From assembly GCA_037043455.1 (NCBI GenBank), contig JAWPHD010010353.1, forward strand, positions 30,583 through 94,582: a DNA stretch of 64,000 nt, in the 5' to 3' direction. The notes under the pieces were generated by a model. The model saw nothing but the letters and a program-made list of their open reading frames with translations, did no database searches and was not told the origin of the DNA. Positions 31,448-42,289 of this stretch are shown one piece after another. Within the stretch, counting starts at the first letter, position 1; each line of letters starts with the position of its first letter. A program made the translations under genes and the position numbers. This DNA comes from Cyrtodaria siliqua (lineage: Eukaryota > Mollusca > Bivalvia > Adapedonta > Hiatellidae).

Positions 31448-31633
31448 CTGCCTTGTGTAATGCGCCCAACGTTACCAATGGGCACTACGAAGGAAATGGG
31501 TCCGTCGTACAAGCACAATATGAACTTGGACAACGCATCAACATCATTTGTGAAGATGGTTATAAGTTAAACCCTACAAATACAACTTGTGGTACGGACC
31601 ATCAATGGAATAGGGGAGACGTTAACTGCAACG
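31448..31633 (+). CDS. Sushi/CCP domain exon (copy 1)
   Basis: After ATATCAG, phase 1 reading gives 62 codons with a near-complete sushi module: LCNAPNVTNGHYEG, YELGQRINIICEDGYKL, TTCGTDHQW and GDVNCN. The four-cysteine pattern with GY and a late Trp is typical of complement-control repeats. The exon is 186 bp, phase 1 in and out, as sushi exons usually are. At its 3' edge the sequence is GCAAGG, aligned with GTAAGA in copy 3, so it either uses a GC donor or has lost its GT. The frame is open, unlike copies 2 and 3. Confidence 0.6.
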
Positions 31634-31788
31634 GCAAGGTGACATCTTAAATTGTTATAATTACAAGACATTTAATAATATAGATATACTACACATTAAT
31701 TATAATACGTGATACCTTATCTAAAAGGAAGCTTTGAAATATGTTTCTTTCTGCGACACTCTAATCGTAACTGTTATTAACATATCCG

Positions 31789-31987
31789 TTGCCTTGTGTA
31801 AAGCATCCAGCATTATCAACGGGCACTACAAACACAAATGGATCTAATTTTCTATCTTATAATCACAATCTGAAGAAGGACAACAAATCAATATCATATG
31901 TGCAGATGGTTATTGGTTAATCACTACAAATTTAGGACGAACTTGTGGTGCAAACCATCAACGGAATGGTGAAAAAGTAGGCTGCAG
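31789..31987 (+). pseudogene. Sushi exon copy 2, decayed
   Basis: Aligns with 31448-31633 (ALCKASSIINGHYKHKW, then INIICADGYWL and GRTCGANHQRNG). The acceptor is CCG in place of CAG, and an in-frame TAA follows within 20 codons. Not functional. Confidence 0.6.
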
Positions 31988-32133
31988 GAAGACATTGTTA
32001 CTTTTTTATATTAACAAGACATTTAATAATGTATGCGCATTAAATGATTTATAATACAATATATCATCTATAACGAAGCTTTGGGATATGCATTTTCTAG
32101 CACACTCTTATCGTAACTGTTTTAATATACCAG

Positions 32134-32323
32134 TTGCATTGTGTAATGCACCCAACTTACCAACGGGCACTACGAAAGAAAAGGATCTTTTGTACAAAAC
32201 CATATGAAGAGGGACAACATATCGATAACATTTGTGACGATGGCTATACGTTTAGTACATTAAATACAGAAAGGACTTGTGGTACAGACCATCAGTGGAT
32301 TGTTGGAGAATTATACTTAAACA
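32134..32323 (+). pseudogene. Sushi exon copy 3, decayed
   Basis: Acceptor CAG and donor GTAAGA are preserved, but a 1-base deletion after the second residue block breaks the frame (ALCNAPN, then a shift). Later parts read EEGQHIDNICDDGYTF and TCGTDHQWIVG. It starts 345 bp after copy 2, which itself starts 341 bp after copy 1. Confidence 0.6.
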
Positions 32324-32497
32324 GTAAGATGAACTTTGAGAATGTTCTATTCATAAAACATGAACTATATGGTGCCCATTAAGTATAATAAGGGCTTAGT
32401 TTAAATATCTCTATTTTACATTGGTTGCAAAACAAGTTCTTAGAACTCATATTACTATACACTCATTATCGTTGGCTTTCTGGGTAGAACCAGTACA

Positions 32498-32553
32498 AAG
32501 CAATGTGGATACATTAAGCAATGTGGACACATTAAGCAATGTGGATACATTAT
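32498..32553. repeat. Short tandem repeat, three 18-19-bp units
   Basis: Three units of CAATGTGGATACATTAAG with one variant base, directly beside the tRNA-like segment. Confidence 0.75.
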
Positions 32554-32571
32554 CTTGCTCAAGGAAAAACA

Positions 32572-32643
32572 GCATAGCCACGGCGAGAATCGAACCCACT
32601 ACCTTTCGATCTGGAGTCCAACGCACTACCACTGGACCACGCA
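32572..32643 (-). tRNA. tRNA-Trp-like sequence (pseudo-tRNA or SINE head)
   Basis: The minus strand has a perfect A box (TGGTCCAGTGG, plus 32629-32639), the anticodon loop CTCCAGA with CCA in the anticodon position, and a B box GTTCGATTC (plus 32587-32595). Four of five anticodon-stem pairs form. The acceptor ends do not pair, so it is probably a tRNA-derived SINE head or decayed tRNA, not a working gene. Confidence 0.5.
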
Positions 32644-35600
32644 CTCCATGTTGTAAGGTTTTAATATGATCAACACATATTATATTAACAAGAATCCAAT
32701 TGTAAAACAAAACATGCTTAAGTACAAGCAATATTATATGCATATTATATGAATAAATCAAAAGATCGGCACATTGTACCGGCGAATGCCACCAGTAATG
32801 AGCTGGAACCAGGCTCAACGAATGAGATACATTAACATGTACTGAACGAATTATCGTTTAGGCAACTTATATGAACATGGTCAGAAATATGTGTAAGTGA
32901 AAGGATAATACAATGTCCATTTTTTATATATTTCAGGTCTATGCTAAAATAGTTTTTAAAGTGAAAACGGGTTAACTGTCTCAATATGACAATACGGAGG
33001 CTTTGTATGCAACACATTTACGAACACAAAACAAACACTTAAGCTTTTTTTCTTTTGTTTAATATAATTAAACTATTCACTCACACCATAACTGACATAA
33101 TAAACACAGAGACAACACAATACGGAACATAGTACACCACAAAACAGATAATATGAGCGCTTACCAGCTTATGCTACAAAGCATAAGTACAATTGATATT
33201 AAGATTAAAACACTTTATAAACACCATGTTACATATTCCCCCTCTCTCTTGAAAAACCTCCTGGTATTTCCAGTGACCATAGCAGCTGAAAACACTGAAC
33301 ACAAATTATTAATAATTACTGCTCAAAGGGGAACAACTCATACTACCCTCATTTCTCTACATACAGAGTAGTGACTGCCCCTCACACATTAAGTAAAACA
33401 AACATCTGGTTGTCCGAACTGAATCCAACCATATTCCGGACAGTCATGAGCTAAATTATTTAAATACATCTATATACAAATGACAATAAGGATATTAAGA
33501 ACACCTACGAAATAAATGAGAAATTTATTCTGCTTTGCTCTGAAAAACGACCAGGTTTTGTATTAACGAGTAAAAATAAAAAAAAATCGTCTTTTCTTAA
33601 ATCATTAAATTATTAAATCCTTTCATCACCTGAAAGGAAAATATGTACTTCATTAATCGGTATCTTTATCGCCTCTACAATTTAGAAGGAGTAAAGCTAA
33701 CCGAAAAGAAATAACAAAATAATTTATATTCCGTCTACATGTAAAAAATATATTTTAAAGGAACGGGCCACCCTGGAGGGAAGTAAAATCTGGAAAAAAA
33801 AATAATCTTAAATTCACTATAATTCCCACTCTCCAAATCGATAATGTGGTCGTCTCTGCCTAACTGGTCTCCTTGGGCTGATTCATGGTATGGGAACTAG
33901 GTCACTGGGTGACTGCCTGCTATCCGCGACTGAAGTTGCCCGCGGCTGATCACTCAGATTTCGGAAACTGTCATTCCGATGATGACCCTGTTTCTTCCGT
34001 AAGAACTGTTTCAGTAGAACGGTGTCGAGCTTTTTACAAGGGTAAAATGAAGGTCATCGTTTATAAACTCTGTGTTATAATGGTAGTTTATTAGAAACGC
34101 TTCCCGTATTTCAACGGCGATTTGGATGTATTACCCGCTCTTTGAGCATTGTGTCATCAATTATAAACAAATCAATAACTTAAGTTCCTGATACATGTTG
34201 TAATTAGTAGTTGACCAGTGTGTGACATAACACTTCCTGATAAGGGTCAATAAAACAGTGATAAGGGCCAATACAACACAGTGGAGTCGAAAATTATGCT
34301 TTGGGAGGTACTAATTAAATGGAGAGTGGTATATTGGCATATTGATGTTTTTGCCAGGGAATGACTCATTTATGATATGAATAGTAAACATTATCTTTAA
34401 TAAACACATCAATGTAAATTTAACTCTGTAATTCCATAGCCATTTACAGGTAAACCAATACCTTTCAAAACGTAAAAATACATATTTTGCTAACCCATTT
34501 ATATTTACTTTCATTTCATAATATTAAAATGTGAAATAAAATTAGTTTGTGGATCTTAAATCAATAATAAATGAGAAGACAATCATTAAGGATGTTATTA
34601 ATATGTTATACTTTAATTTATTTTGAATAATGAGTATAATCAAAAATATAACAAACGGGCTTACAACAGAAATTGAAAGAATAGTCTCCTGTTTAGACTT
34701 CTTTTGCAATACAGTTTGCGTAGTAATACTTGTTGGAGTGACTGTATTATGTGAATGCTACTCTTCCTGTTGGACGTATAACCTTTTCTTTGTTCTATGA
34801 TAGTATTGTCGATATTTTTTAATTAGTTTATTTGCCCTCAAATTACGGCTGGAATAGTTGGAGGATTAGACCTTTAAAAAGCGCAGCTTTGTTTTATATA
34901 TTTTGTTACAATATATTCTATAATTGTATTGGAATAAAAGAACAGTTCGTATAGCGATTCTCTCCTTACACTGTATGTTCTTGCATATCGGATAAGGTTA
35001 TCCATGTTTTATATGGGTGATCGAAAGACTGACCTTACACATGGGGGAACCTAAAGTCGGGCGATGATACCAACAATGACAATGTCATGACGACATTGTG
35101 TAAATAAACACGCATAAACCTTAATAGTTGGCGACGTCAATGCGCCGAATGTAAATGGTTAGCAAGACAAGGAATCAATCATGGGTATCCGGTTCAGATG
35201 AAAACATACCTCGTGTTGGAATTCCCAATCTTCACCGGATAACCATAAACTATTCTTAAATAATTATACAAAAAGATAAAATAAATTTAACCCGTCTCTT
35301 TTTTGCTATCTTTCCAGGTCTTTTTTTATAAGCGTCAAGAATATAATGGATTTATAACGTATGATAAAAATCACATTACTGCGCTTATTATTGCGTAATG
35401 CTTTTTTATTGTCAGATATTCCACAATGTACAAACACATATCAGTGGGCGAGTGGTTACACCTTTATGTAAAAAACACAAATCAAAGCGCAAGTTCCCTG
35501 ATTCAAATGTTATTCCGTGCAGTTCTTTAGGTAAATGAAATATATCGGAACCCGTACATTTATCGATGTAACCTGTACGTAGGATATACGAAAATGTAAA

Positions 35601-35865
35601 AGTGTACGCATTGATTGTTGGCTTATTGGATGCTCGTCGAATTGAAACTACTTCACCCGTGACTCGTTCGTATTCATGAGTTATATCCTTTCAACGTATA
35701 GACACTGTGGCTGCAAGTACGAAATATAGTCAGATAGGGCTAAATCCGAGAGATGCATAGACTAAAACATCAATAATTATATCGCTATGTGGGTATATAT
35801 TCTTTTAATCAATACTTAAATATTACCAAACAAAGTATTGCATAAAAAATATAGTTTCTTTTCAG
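32644..35865. other. Long region without recognised genes
   Basis: Scanned for a transmembrane exon equivalent to 601-726 of the first receptor; none was found. Contents are AT-rich unique sequence and a diverged Penelope 3' trace near 34740-34790. An inverted copy of the GDFNA-type fragment lies at about 35120-35245. Short open frames lack support. Confidence 0.5.
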
Positions 35866-35909
35866 ACGAAAATTCAAGTAGAATTGACCTAGAATCGATT
35901 AACAAGTAC
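35866..35909 (+). CDS. Paralogue of the 1957 receptor tail exon
   Basis: After TTTTCAG, phase 1 reading gives DENSSRIDLESINK, which aligns with GEYEHRIELETVNR at 1957. A GT sits at the same aligned position. The frame then runs into a repeat with no early stop. It suggests a second copy of the receptor gene, but no neighbouring transmembrane exon was found. Confidence 0.4.
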
Positions 35910-35930
35910 AGTAGACATGTATGTAACAAC

Positions 35931-36118
35931 GCTAAAGGTAACAATTCCGCTAAAGGTAACAATCGCCGCTAAAGGTAACAATTCCAACTCTAAAGGTAAC
36001 AACTTCTGCTAAAGGTAACACTCACATCTTCCGCTAAAGGTAGCAACGCTAACGCTAAATGTAACAACTTTTCATATCAACGTTAAAGGTAACAACTGTC
36101 TACGCTAAAGGTAACAAC
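35931..36118. repeat. Nine interspersed copies of GCTAAAGGTAACAA
   Basis: Core units start at about 35931, 35949, 35968, 35988, 36008, 36033, 36054, 36082 and 36103, with spacers of changing length (period 18-28 bp). Spacers share little sequence. It begins directly after the candidate exon at 35866. Confidence 0.8.
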
Positions 36119-37257
36119 GTTTTTCAACATTACAGTTTTCAAGAACATTTTGAGTAAACAGATTCTTGTTAGTTATTGAGGCACTTGATTCGCTTCCAAC
36201 TGATACGACCCGTCTCAGCGTTATGGGAGAGTGTGGTGGTCTCCCACTCGGACACGTGGATATCCGCCGCTTTCCTGCAGGTTTGAATCTCACTGGGAGC
36301 TCGACTTGTCAAGTGTCGATTGTTATGGATGGCGGGAGATATACGGTATTGATATTGATTACATTGTGTATCTAGTTGTGCTCATCTATGAGAAGTATGT
36401 CTATTCTTGCAAACTGAGAAAATGTCTACCTAACTATACAATATTTATAGAACAAGTGAAAAGTTATAGAGTTACGGAACTGTTATCAACGTATATGTAC
36501 CTCTTACACAGATCTTATGCAATTAAATCAAGGTGGAATGCAGTTCGAAGTATGTTGTGATGTAAGCTGTGCAAAATGTTCGCAATACAATATGTTTATT
36601 GCTTTGAATTTAAACCTGGAAGGAAGGTAAATACATTTCAACAAATTAAGGAAGTCATATTTTACTATAGGAGCAGGTAGACTATAATGCATTAATACAT
36701 GTACTGTATATAAATGTTTGTACGCTTAATATTCATAATAAATATTAAAATAAAAAAGGTTCATATATGATATGTTCGTCGATTAGTTTGGTTTTCGCCG
36801 GTTTCGAAAAGCACCCAGCAAATAGTGTAGTACGGATTGTCTGTTAATTAACTGATGTTGTACCGTACGAGTTAATTAGTCAGCCAAGAAATTCAGGTCT
36901 TGAAAGTATTCTGTACCAAAATGTCCCTCCAATCAGACATAGTCCTTCCTCATTTAACATCAAATGGCTTTGACCTTTCCCTGTTTCTGCTATTCGTTCT
37001 CTTTTACCGATCTTAACAAATAACTGAAAATCGTATATGTTGTAAACATCAACCACTGTATCAGCATTTTTGAGGACGACAATAACGCCTCTCTTGTAAT
37101 TGCATTTTAATCTCAGATGAGCTGTGTTTTTTATGTGTGTTTTTTGGCTGCACTGATTGTACAATAGGCATTCCATCTCATAGATAAACTACACACTTTG
37201 GTAAGTGAACCAGTTCAGTTCAGACTAGATGGACAAGAATAATTTCAATATTAACTA
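36119..37257. other. Region without recognised genes
   Basis: About 36210-36310 is more GC-rich and vaguely tRNA-like (GGTTTGAATCT). The rest is AT-rich. A 98-codon minus frame at 36880-37176 has no motif or context. Confidence 0.4.
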
Positions 37258-37678
37258 CTTTATACTGCACAATAGTGTTGTTTGTGCCGTGTGGCGACCG
37301 TAAAATGTCTCCCCGTGCATTCAATCAATATTGTTATGTTTACATCCTACAGGGATTGTATGACATTCATTGATTCAGTTTTTCCTTAAACACGTGTGTT
37401 TCATATACCGCGTTGAAGGTTTTGTGTTTATCGACATTTTGTCTTATTTTATTAGGGTTTTCCTTAATTTTATACTGCACAATAGTGTTGTTTGTTCCGT
37501 GTGACGACCGTAAAATGTCTCCGTGTATATCCAATCAATATTGTTATTTTTACATCCTACAGTGATTGTATGACATTCATTGATCCAGTTTTTCCTTAAA
37601 CACGTGTGTTTCATATACCGCGTTGAAGGTTTTGTGTTCATCGACATTTTGGCCTATTTTATTAGGGTTTTCCTTAAC
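37258..37678. repeat. Direct tandem duplication, 210-bp period
   Basis: Two adjoining copies start TATACTGCACAATAGTGTTG (37261 and 37471). Each ends with GTTGAAGGTTTTGTGTT and ATTAGGGTTTTCCTTAA. They differ at a few positions. The pair lies directly upstream of the permuted Penelope-like element and may be its 5' region. Confidence 0.85.
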
Positions 37679-38089
37679 TTTCCTCATTATCTTGTATTAG
37701 ACACTGACGTCGAGCTTTGGACTTCTCTTTACTAATATTATTTCTTATGGATCTTTGATACGATTCTGTTTCGTATCTCTTATAAATACTAATTGGCCCT
37801 TATTTCGCTTTTCACAGAATGGTATTACTCTCCAAAAAAACAATTATGAGTCTATTAGTTAAAACTTTTAAAATAAATCTTTCACCTCTTCGGTTACACT
37901 CTGCGTCATCAATACATATTCCACAAAATAACTCTTCATTTCTTAGAACTAAACCATATGTACGCCTTACACCTTTAAATCTTGATTCGGCAACCTCGTT
38001 TCATGTTCCTTCTAATTTTTTTATAATGGCTCAAAAGTTTCCGTAACTCCTCTAGGATCACCCGTTTTGAGGAAATACCATATAAAGTC

Positions 38090-38650
38090 TCCTTTCAAAA
38101 ATCATCTAGTTCATTAAAGACGCAGGGTGTTTCCCTCTATTAATAAGTGCAATGCTAAGAGGTGCAGTTGTTGCAATTATTTATCTTGCAAGTCCACCAT
38201 TAAATCAGCTGTTAATGGTAGATTTTTAATGTATGTCTAGTTTCAAATGTTGATTGACGTACATCTCACGTCATTAATGTTCTGACTTGAAATGCACAAC
38301 GTTGCGGTATACAATAAGTTGGACTAACAGATCGATCTTTAAAAGTTCGATTTCGTGAACACAAATATGATGCAAGTAATCCTAAAAAGTTAAAAAATTA
38401 CTTGTAACAACACTTTCGACAGTCAGGTCATAATTGTTATAACGTAACTTTTCAATCAGTTGAATATATATTTTTTGATAATGATGCTACTAAAAGCTTT
38501 AAAATAAAAGCTAGATATATTGCAGAACTTAAGTGGATGAAAAACTGACAGACACCTTATCCGCTCGGCCTTAATAACAATATTTATCAGGAAGGAAATA
38601 TTTCTAAAGATCCTAATATTGACATTTTTTCTATATATTTCTATTCGAAA
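38090..38650 (+). pseudogene. GIY-YIG-like endonuclease of the permuted Penelope element
   Basis: Would nick target DNA. A cysteine-rich segment (KCNAKRCSCCNYLSCKS) precedes RCGIQ, then VGLTDRSLKVRFREHKY, and HFRQSGHNCYNVTFQ, IKARYIAELKWMKN and YPLGLNNNIYQEGN. The R-FREH helix and the downstream histidine are in place. Stops include TAA at 38318-38320, TAA near 38405 and TGA near 38547, with a frame change before 38300. Confidence 0.7.
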
Positions 38651-38879
38651 CTGTAAATCTAGGTATCATGGTCTTAGGCGTAATGGTAACATCAAACGTA
38701 AATCGCTGATTTACATACTATTTTTAAACAGTCTGGAAAGCACTCTTTTTTCACGGCTTACCTTTTGTCCATTCTTCACTAAAGTTGATCGACGAGGAAG
38801 CCGACACAATTTTCATTCGTACAGATTCCTTGTATAACACAGCTTCCATAGTTCAAAGCTACACACAACATGTTCTCCG

Positions 38880-40476
38880 ACCCCATATTGATAAGGAGTC
38901 TGATCGCGTCAGGCATTTTCTAAAACTACTATATTAATAAAGGTATTGATTTCATTGACACGCCTAGTATTTTTTGAGATACTCATGTAGTTGATTCTAT
39001 CCCAAAATATTTCAAAATTTCCGAAAGTCCTGTAATTTGTTATAAGTAAAAAAAGCCTATTAGACATATTATTTTCAACTACAACAACATAGTTTCTGAC
39101 CTTGGTATAGTACATAATACTCCTAAGGAATGTGAATGCAACACATCGAAATTTTGCTATGCTCCAGCAGGTCATGTCATCACTGGTAATTTGGATATTG
39201 TTGATAAACGTATTACACATTTGTTTTCGAAAGGTCCTAAATATAGATTACCTTTAACTATTGATTTTAATGCCTGTCGTGCCCAGATCGCCCACTCCGT
39301 TGAAGATTTTAGTATAACATGGTGTCGTAGAGAACATGCGGACCCAAACTAGCTTTCTACTTGGAAAAAGTCAATTCTTAATATTATAGATACACGTATT
39401 AACTTGTATAATGCTAACCCCTCTTTACTTCCTCCGAGACCTAGGTTTTCCTATCGTAATTTAAAATCGGGAATTCAGGAATTTCATAATAAATTTGTTT
39501 TAGTTCCTGCAGATAAAGCAGCTAATAATGTAATTATTGTTTGACGCCTAGATCATGTAGATTATGTCAATGTTTTTTCTCTGGAACTCGGCAGCACCGA
39601 TTCGTATGCTCCAGTTAATTATACTGAGGATGATGTTTTTTCCGCACATATCACTCGGTGCACTACTTTCAAGACTGGTGTACACGATAAGCAAAATAAA
39701 CTGCCTACTATGTACTGGATTCCTAAATTACATAAAATCCGTATAAGGCTCGCTTTATTTCGAAATCTAGTGCCTGCACCACAACAAACATCTCCAAACT
39801 TTTAACTTCCGTTAAAGATCACGTTAAACTACATTGTGATAAAACTTATGAAACCTCTGGGATTAATTTATTTTGGTCTATACAATTTTCAATAAAGGTC
39901 AAGTTTCATCACTAAGCACTTAGGACTCCCTACACTATATACAACCTTATCACATCACCTTATTAAAGACAAGTAATTTCTCTTATTCAAAAAACATTCG
40001 CTAGAGAAAATACTACATTTTTGGCATGTAATAATATTAAAGCGTTTTTTACTAACGGCAGTTTAGACAATTGTACTATGTGGACTTGCTATGAAGTTTG
40101 TGAAGCACTCATCTTCCTATTAGATAATATTTTCGTCAGGTATGGAACCACCGTTTATAGACAAATTGTTGCTATCCCTATGGGTACGAACTGTGCACCA
40201 CTTGTCGCAGATTTGTTTTTATTTTGCTATGAAAGAGATTTCATGTTGAGTGTTTCACCAGATACCCAGGCATACGTTATTGAAGTCTTTAATGACACCT
40301 CTAGGTATCTGGATGACCTATTCAACATTGACAACCCTTTCTTTCCAACTGACCGTATCATTTTGCAACGTACTGCATGCTTGGTGGTGGACTCTTTTAC
40401 AGTTCGCCACTATGCTTTCCTCTTTAATTGTACGATGACCGGACAGGCTGTGGACCCTATGATGACGCCTACCTAA
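38880..40476 (+). pseudogene. Linker and reverse transcriptase of the permuted Penelope element
   Basis: Linker: PKECECNTSKFCYAP (CxC at 39131-39139), GPKYRLPLTIDFNAC. RT: FVLVPADKAANNVI, LPTMYWIPKLHK, TCYEVCEALIFLLDNIF, YRQIVAIPMGTNCAPLVAD and RYLDDLFNIDNPFF (YLDD at 40306-40317). The frame then jumps directly to ILQRTACLVVDSFTV. Compared with the copy at 11.3 kb, about 530 bp (the part after the catalytic motif and the thumb) are missing at about 40350, yet the frame stays open. Stops occur upstream (for example near 39350 and 39542). Confidence 0.78.
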
Positions 40477-41075
40477 AGCCCATTAGGACGGTGGCGTTTG
40501 ATGTTTGTCTATGATCTTTCTTGTCGTGCCCTTAATGGTTTATTCTCTTGTTGCTCTGGCTTCTGCCAAGTCATTGAGTACCTTCATTGTGACTTTCTAG
40601 GCTATTGTTTTTTTGTATTATATTGTAGATATTGGCCCTGTATTATTAAAAATACTTTCATTTTTTTCTGATCTTCATGTCATGCAACTTTCTAGGCTAT
40701 TATTTTTTTTAATAAAATTTACACGAGCATATTTGTGTTTTACTTATATTGCCATTGATGCTGCCTTGTTGGTTAGAGATTAAATCATGGCGTGGATTTA
40801 TTTATATACACTGTCCTGTTTTAATGGGATGACAGTAGGGTAAGTGTGAGGTTTGGTGTACCCTAGAACCGGTTTAAACCCCCATTGGCAATTTTTGCCT
40901 CTGACCGTTCCAAGGCGGTAGCCCTGTTGTCAACCCTTTTGTGTTTGTGATGTCGTTTACATTTAATATTACTTTTGCCTTCTTGTTTGTCTGTTTGCGT
41001 GTTTGTTTCTGTGTTTTGTGGTTGACTGTCCTCCTTGAATGCTAGTTTCCCGGTCCGATCTTTTTATATTTCTTC

Positions 41076-42289
41076 CTCTTGATGTCCAGCTATCACTAAC
41101 GTTCTTCTAAAATGACTTCGCACATCGTGAGCGCTTTCATTACTGGATGAGTTATAAAACGCAACGAGATCTTTATGTCTGTTGTTATGTATAATCTCCT
41201 TAACAAGATAAGAGTAATATATTGTATTCACCCGTGTACTATTTTCCTTCCAAGGTAATGTCAACTGTGAAAACAACAGATACTTCTGAACCTGCAAATA
41301 CATTTCGCAGTCCTCCATCTACCCATATTTTGCTATGGTGCTTATGTAACTGCAATATTATATAAAACTGTTTCATTAATGTGCACAAGGTTCATATTGC
41401 TGGCGGAGAATTTTCAATTAGAGGAAGGTAAGTTGAAACAGTTGTTATAGAGAAATGAATATTGAACTCGGAGCCTTCAAGGACTACCGTCTCTCATAAG
41501 CGGCGTGATTAGGAAAATTTTCTAAGATCTTTGAGAACATGATCGTAAATGAAACTGTCTGATATCAAAACTACATAAGGAGCCTATTTTACTGCGGTCT
41601 GATAAGCAATTTCGTGTAACGCGGTTTAACAGGTTCTCTCTTTGGTTTTCCCGTAATGAATTGTAATGCAATAACTCATTTGGCATCGCTTCACTGGATT
41701 ACTGATATGCTACTCTAGCTATAGAATGCAGAGTATTTGTACCATTGATAGTGTTACAATTTACATCAGCAGTGTTGTCAGCAACCATATCATATATCAT
41801 ATACGTCTCTCAGCTGCTTTGTTAATATGTTTCTTGTTTCCTTATAACTTATGCAGAAACCGTATGCTTGTTACATTCCTACTCCAAGCAGTTTGTCATC
41901 AAACTCCGCATAAGTACGCGATTTTATTTACTCGAAATGAAATAATAGAGTCTGGGTTTGACGTGAGCTGCATTGTACCAACCCAGTAAACTCGATAAGG
42001 AAAAATTGTAATAAAGTAATCCGATGAAGGCTTCACTGACGAATTTTAGATCATAATGTTAAATCGAAACAACAGTTGCTCTTTGTGGCTTGTCAAAATT
42101 GTTCTGCGTTTTGTTATTTATGTACCAAATAATCGATTGTAACAGATGCAAGTCTATAATCGATCATCGATTAAATGTAAAAATGCACTTAATTATTGTT
42201 CAATTTAGGTCTATTGGAAAGGAATTTCAGGATTGTTATCGGTTCATTTGGTTAAAGATTAAGGTCGCTTACTATAAATAGTATTCTAG
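41076..42289. other. Region without recognised genes
   Basis: Unassigned AT-rich sequence. Open frames of 60-90 codons on both strands show no motif. Confidence 0.45.

Larger units (their letters stand above)
37680..41075 (+). mobile_element. Permuted Penelope-like retroelement (Naiad-type), near full length but decayed
   Basis: The order is endonuclease-like region (about 38090-38650), CxC linker (39131-39139), reverse transcriptase (about 39560-40476) and 3' region (40477-41075). Canonical Penelope elements have the endonuclease after the RT. The N-terminal position plus a CxC linker is the signature of the Naiad/Chlamys clade described in 2021. Stops, frameshifts and an internal RT deletion make it inactive. 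The 3' region has an internal variant segment (TAGATATTGGCCCTGTATTA) that is shared with 30.0 kb. Confidence 0.72.

Noticed and set aside
34680..34760. Transmembrane exon for the second receptor
   Set aside because: The hydrophobic stretch (VVILVGVTVLC) leads into a diverged Penelope 3' region and lacks splice signals.
35931..36118. CRISPR-like repeat-spacer pattern
   Set aside because: Core is only 14 bp and spacers vary from about 4 to 14 bp; the surrounding sequence is eukaryotic.
36210..36310. tRNA or SINE head on the plus strand
   Set aside because: Only a weak B-box-like GGTTTGAATCT; no A box or cloverleaf could be drawn.
36880..37176. 98-codon minus-strand frame
   Set aside because: No domain, no splice sites, no paralogue; within chance expectation.
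38540..38560. In-frame TGA as selenocysteine in the Naiad-like endonuclease
   Set aside because: It sits where related copies have an ordinary residue next to WMKN, and TAA stops occur nearby. It looks like decay. No SECIS-like structure was recognised.
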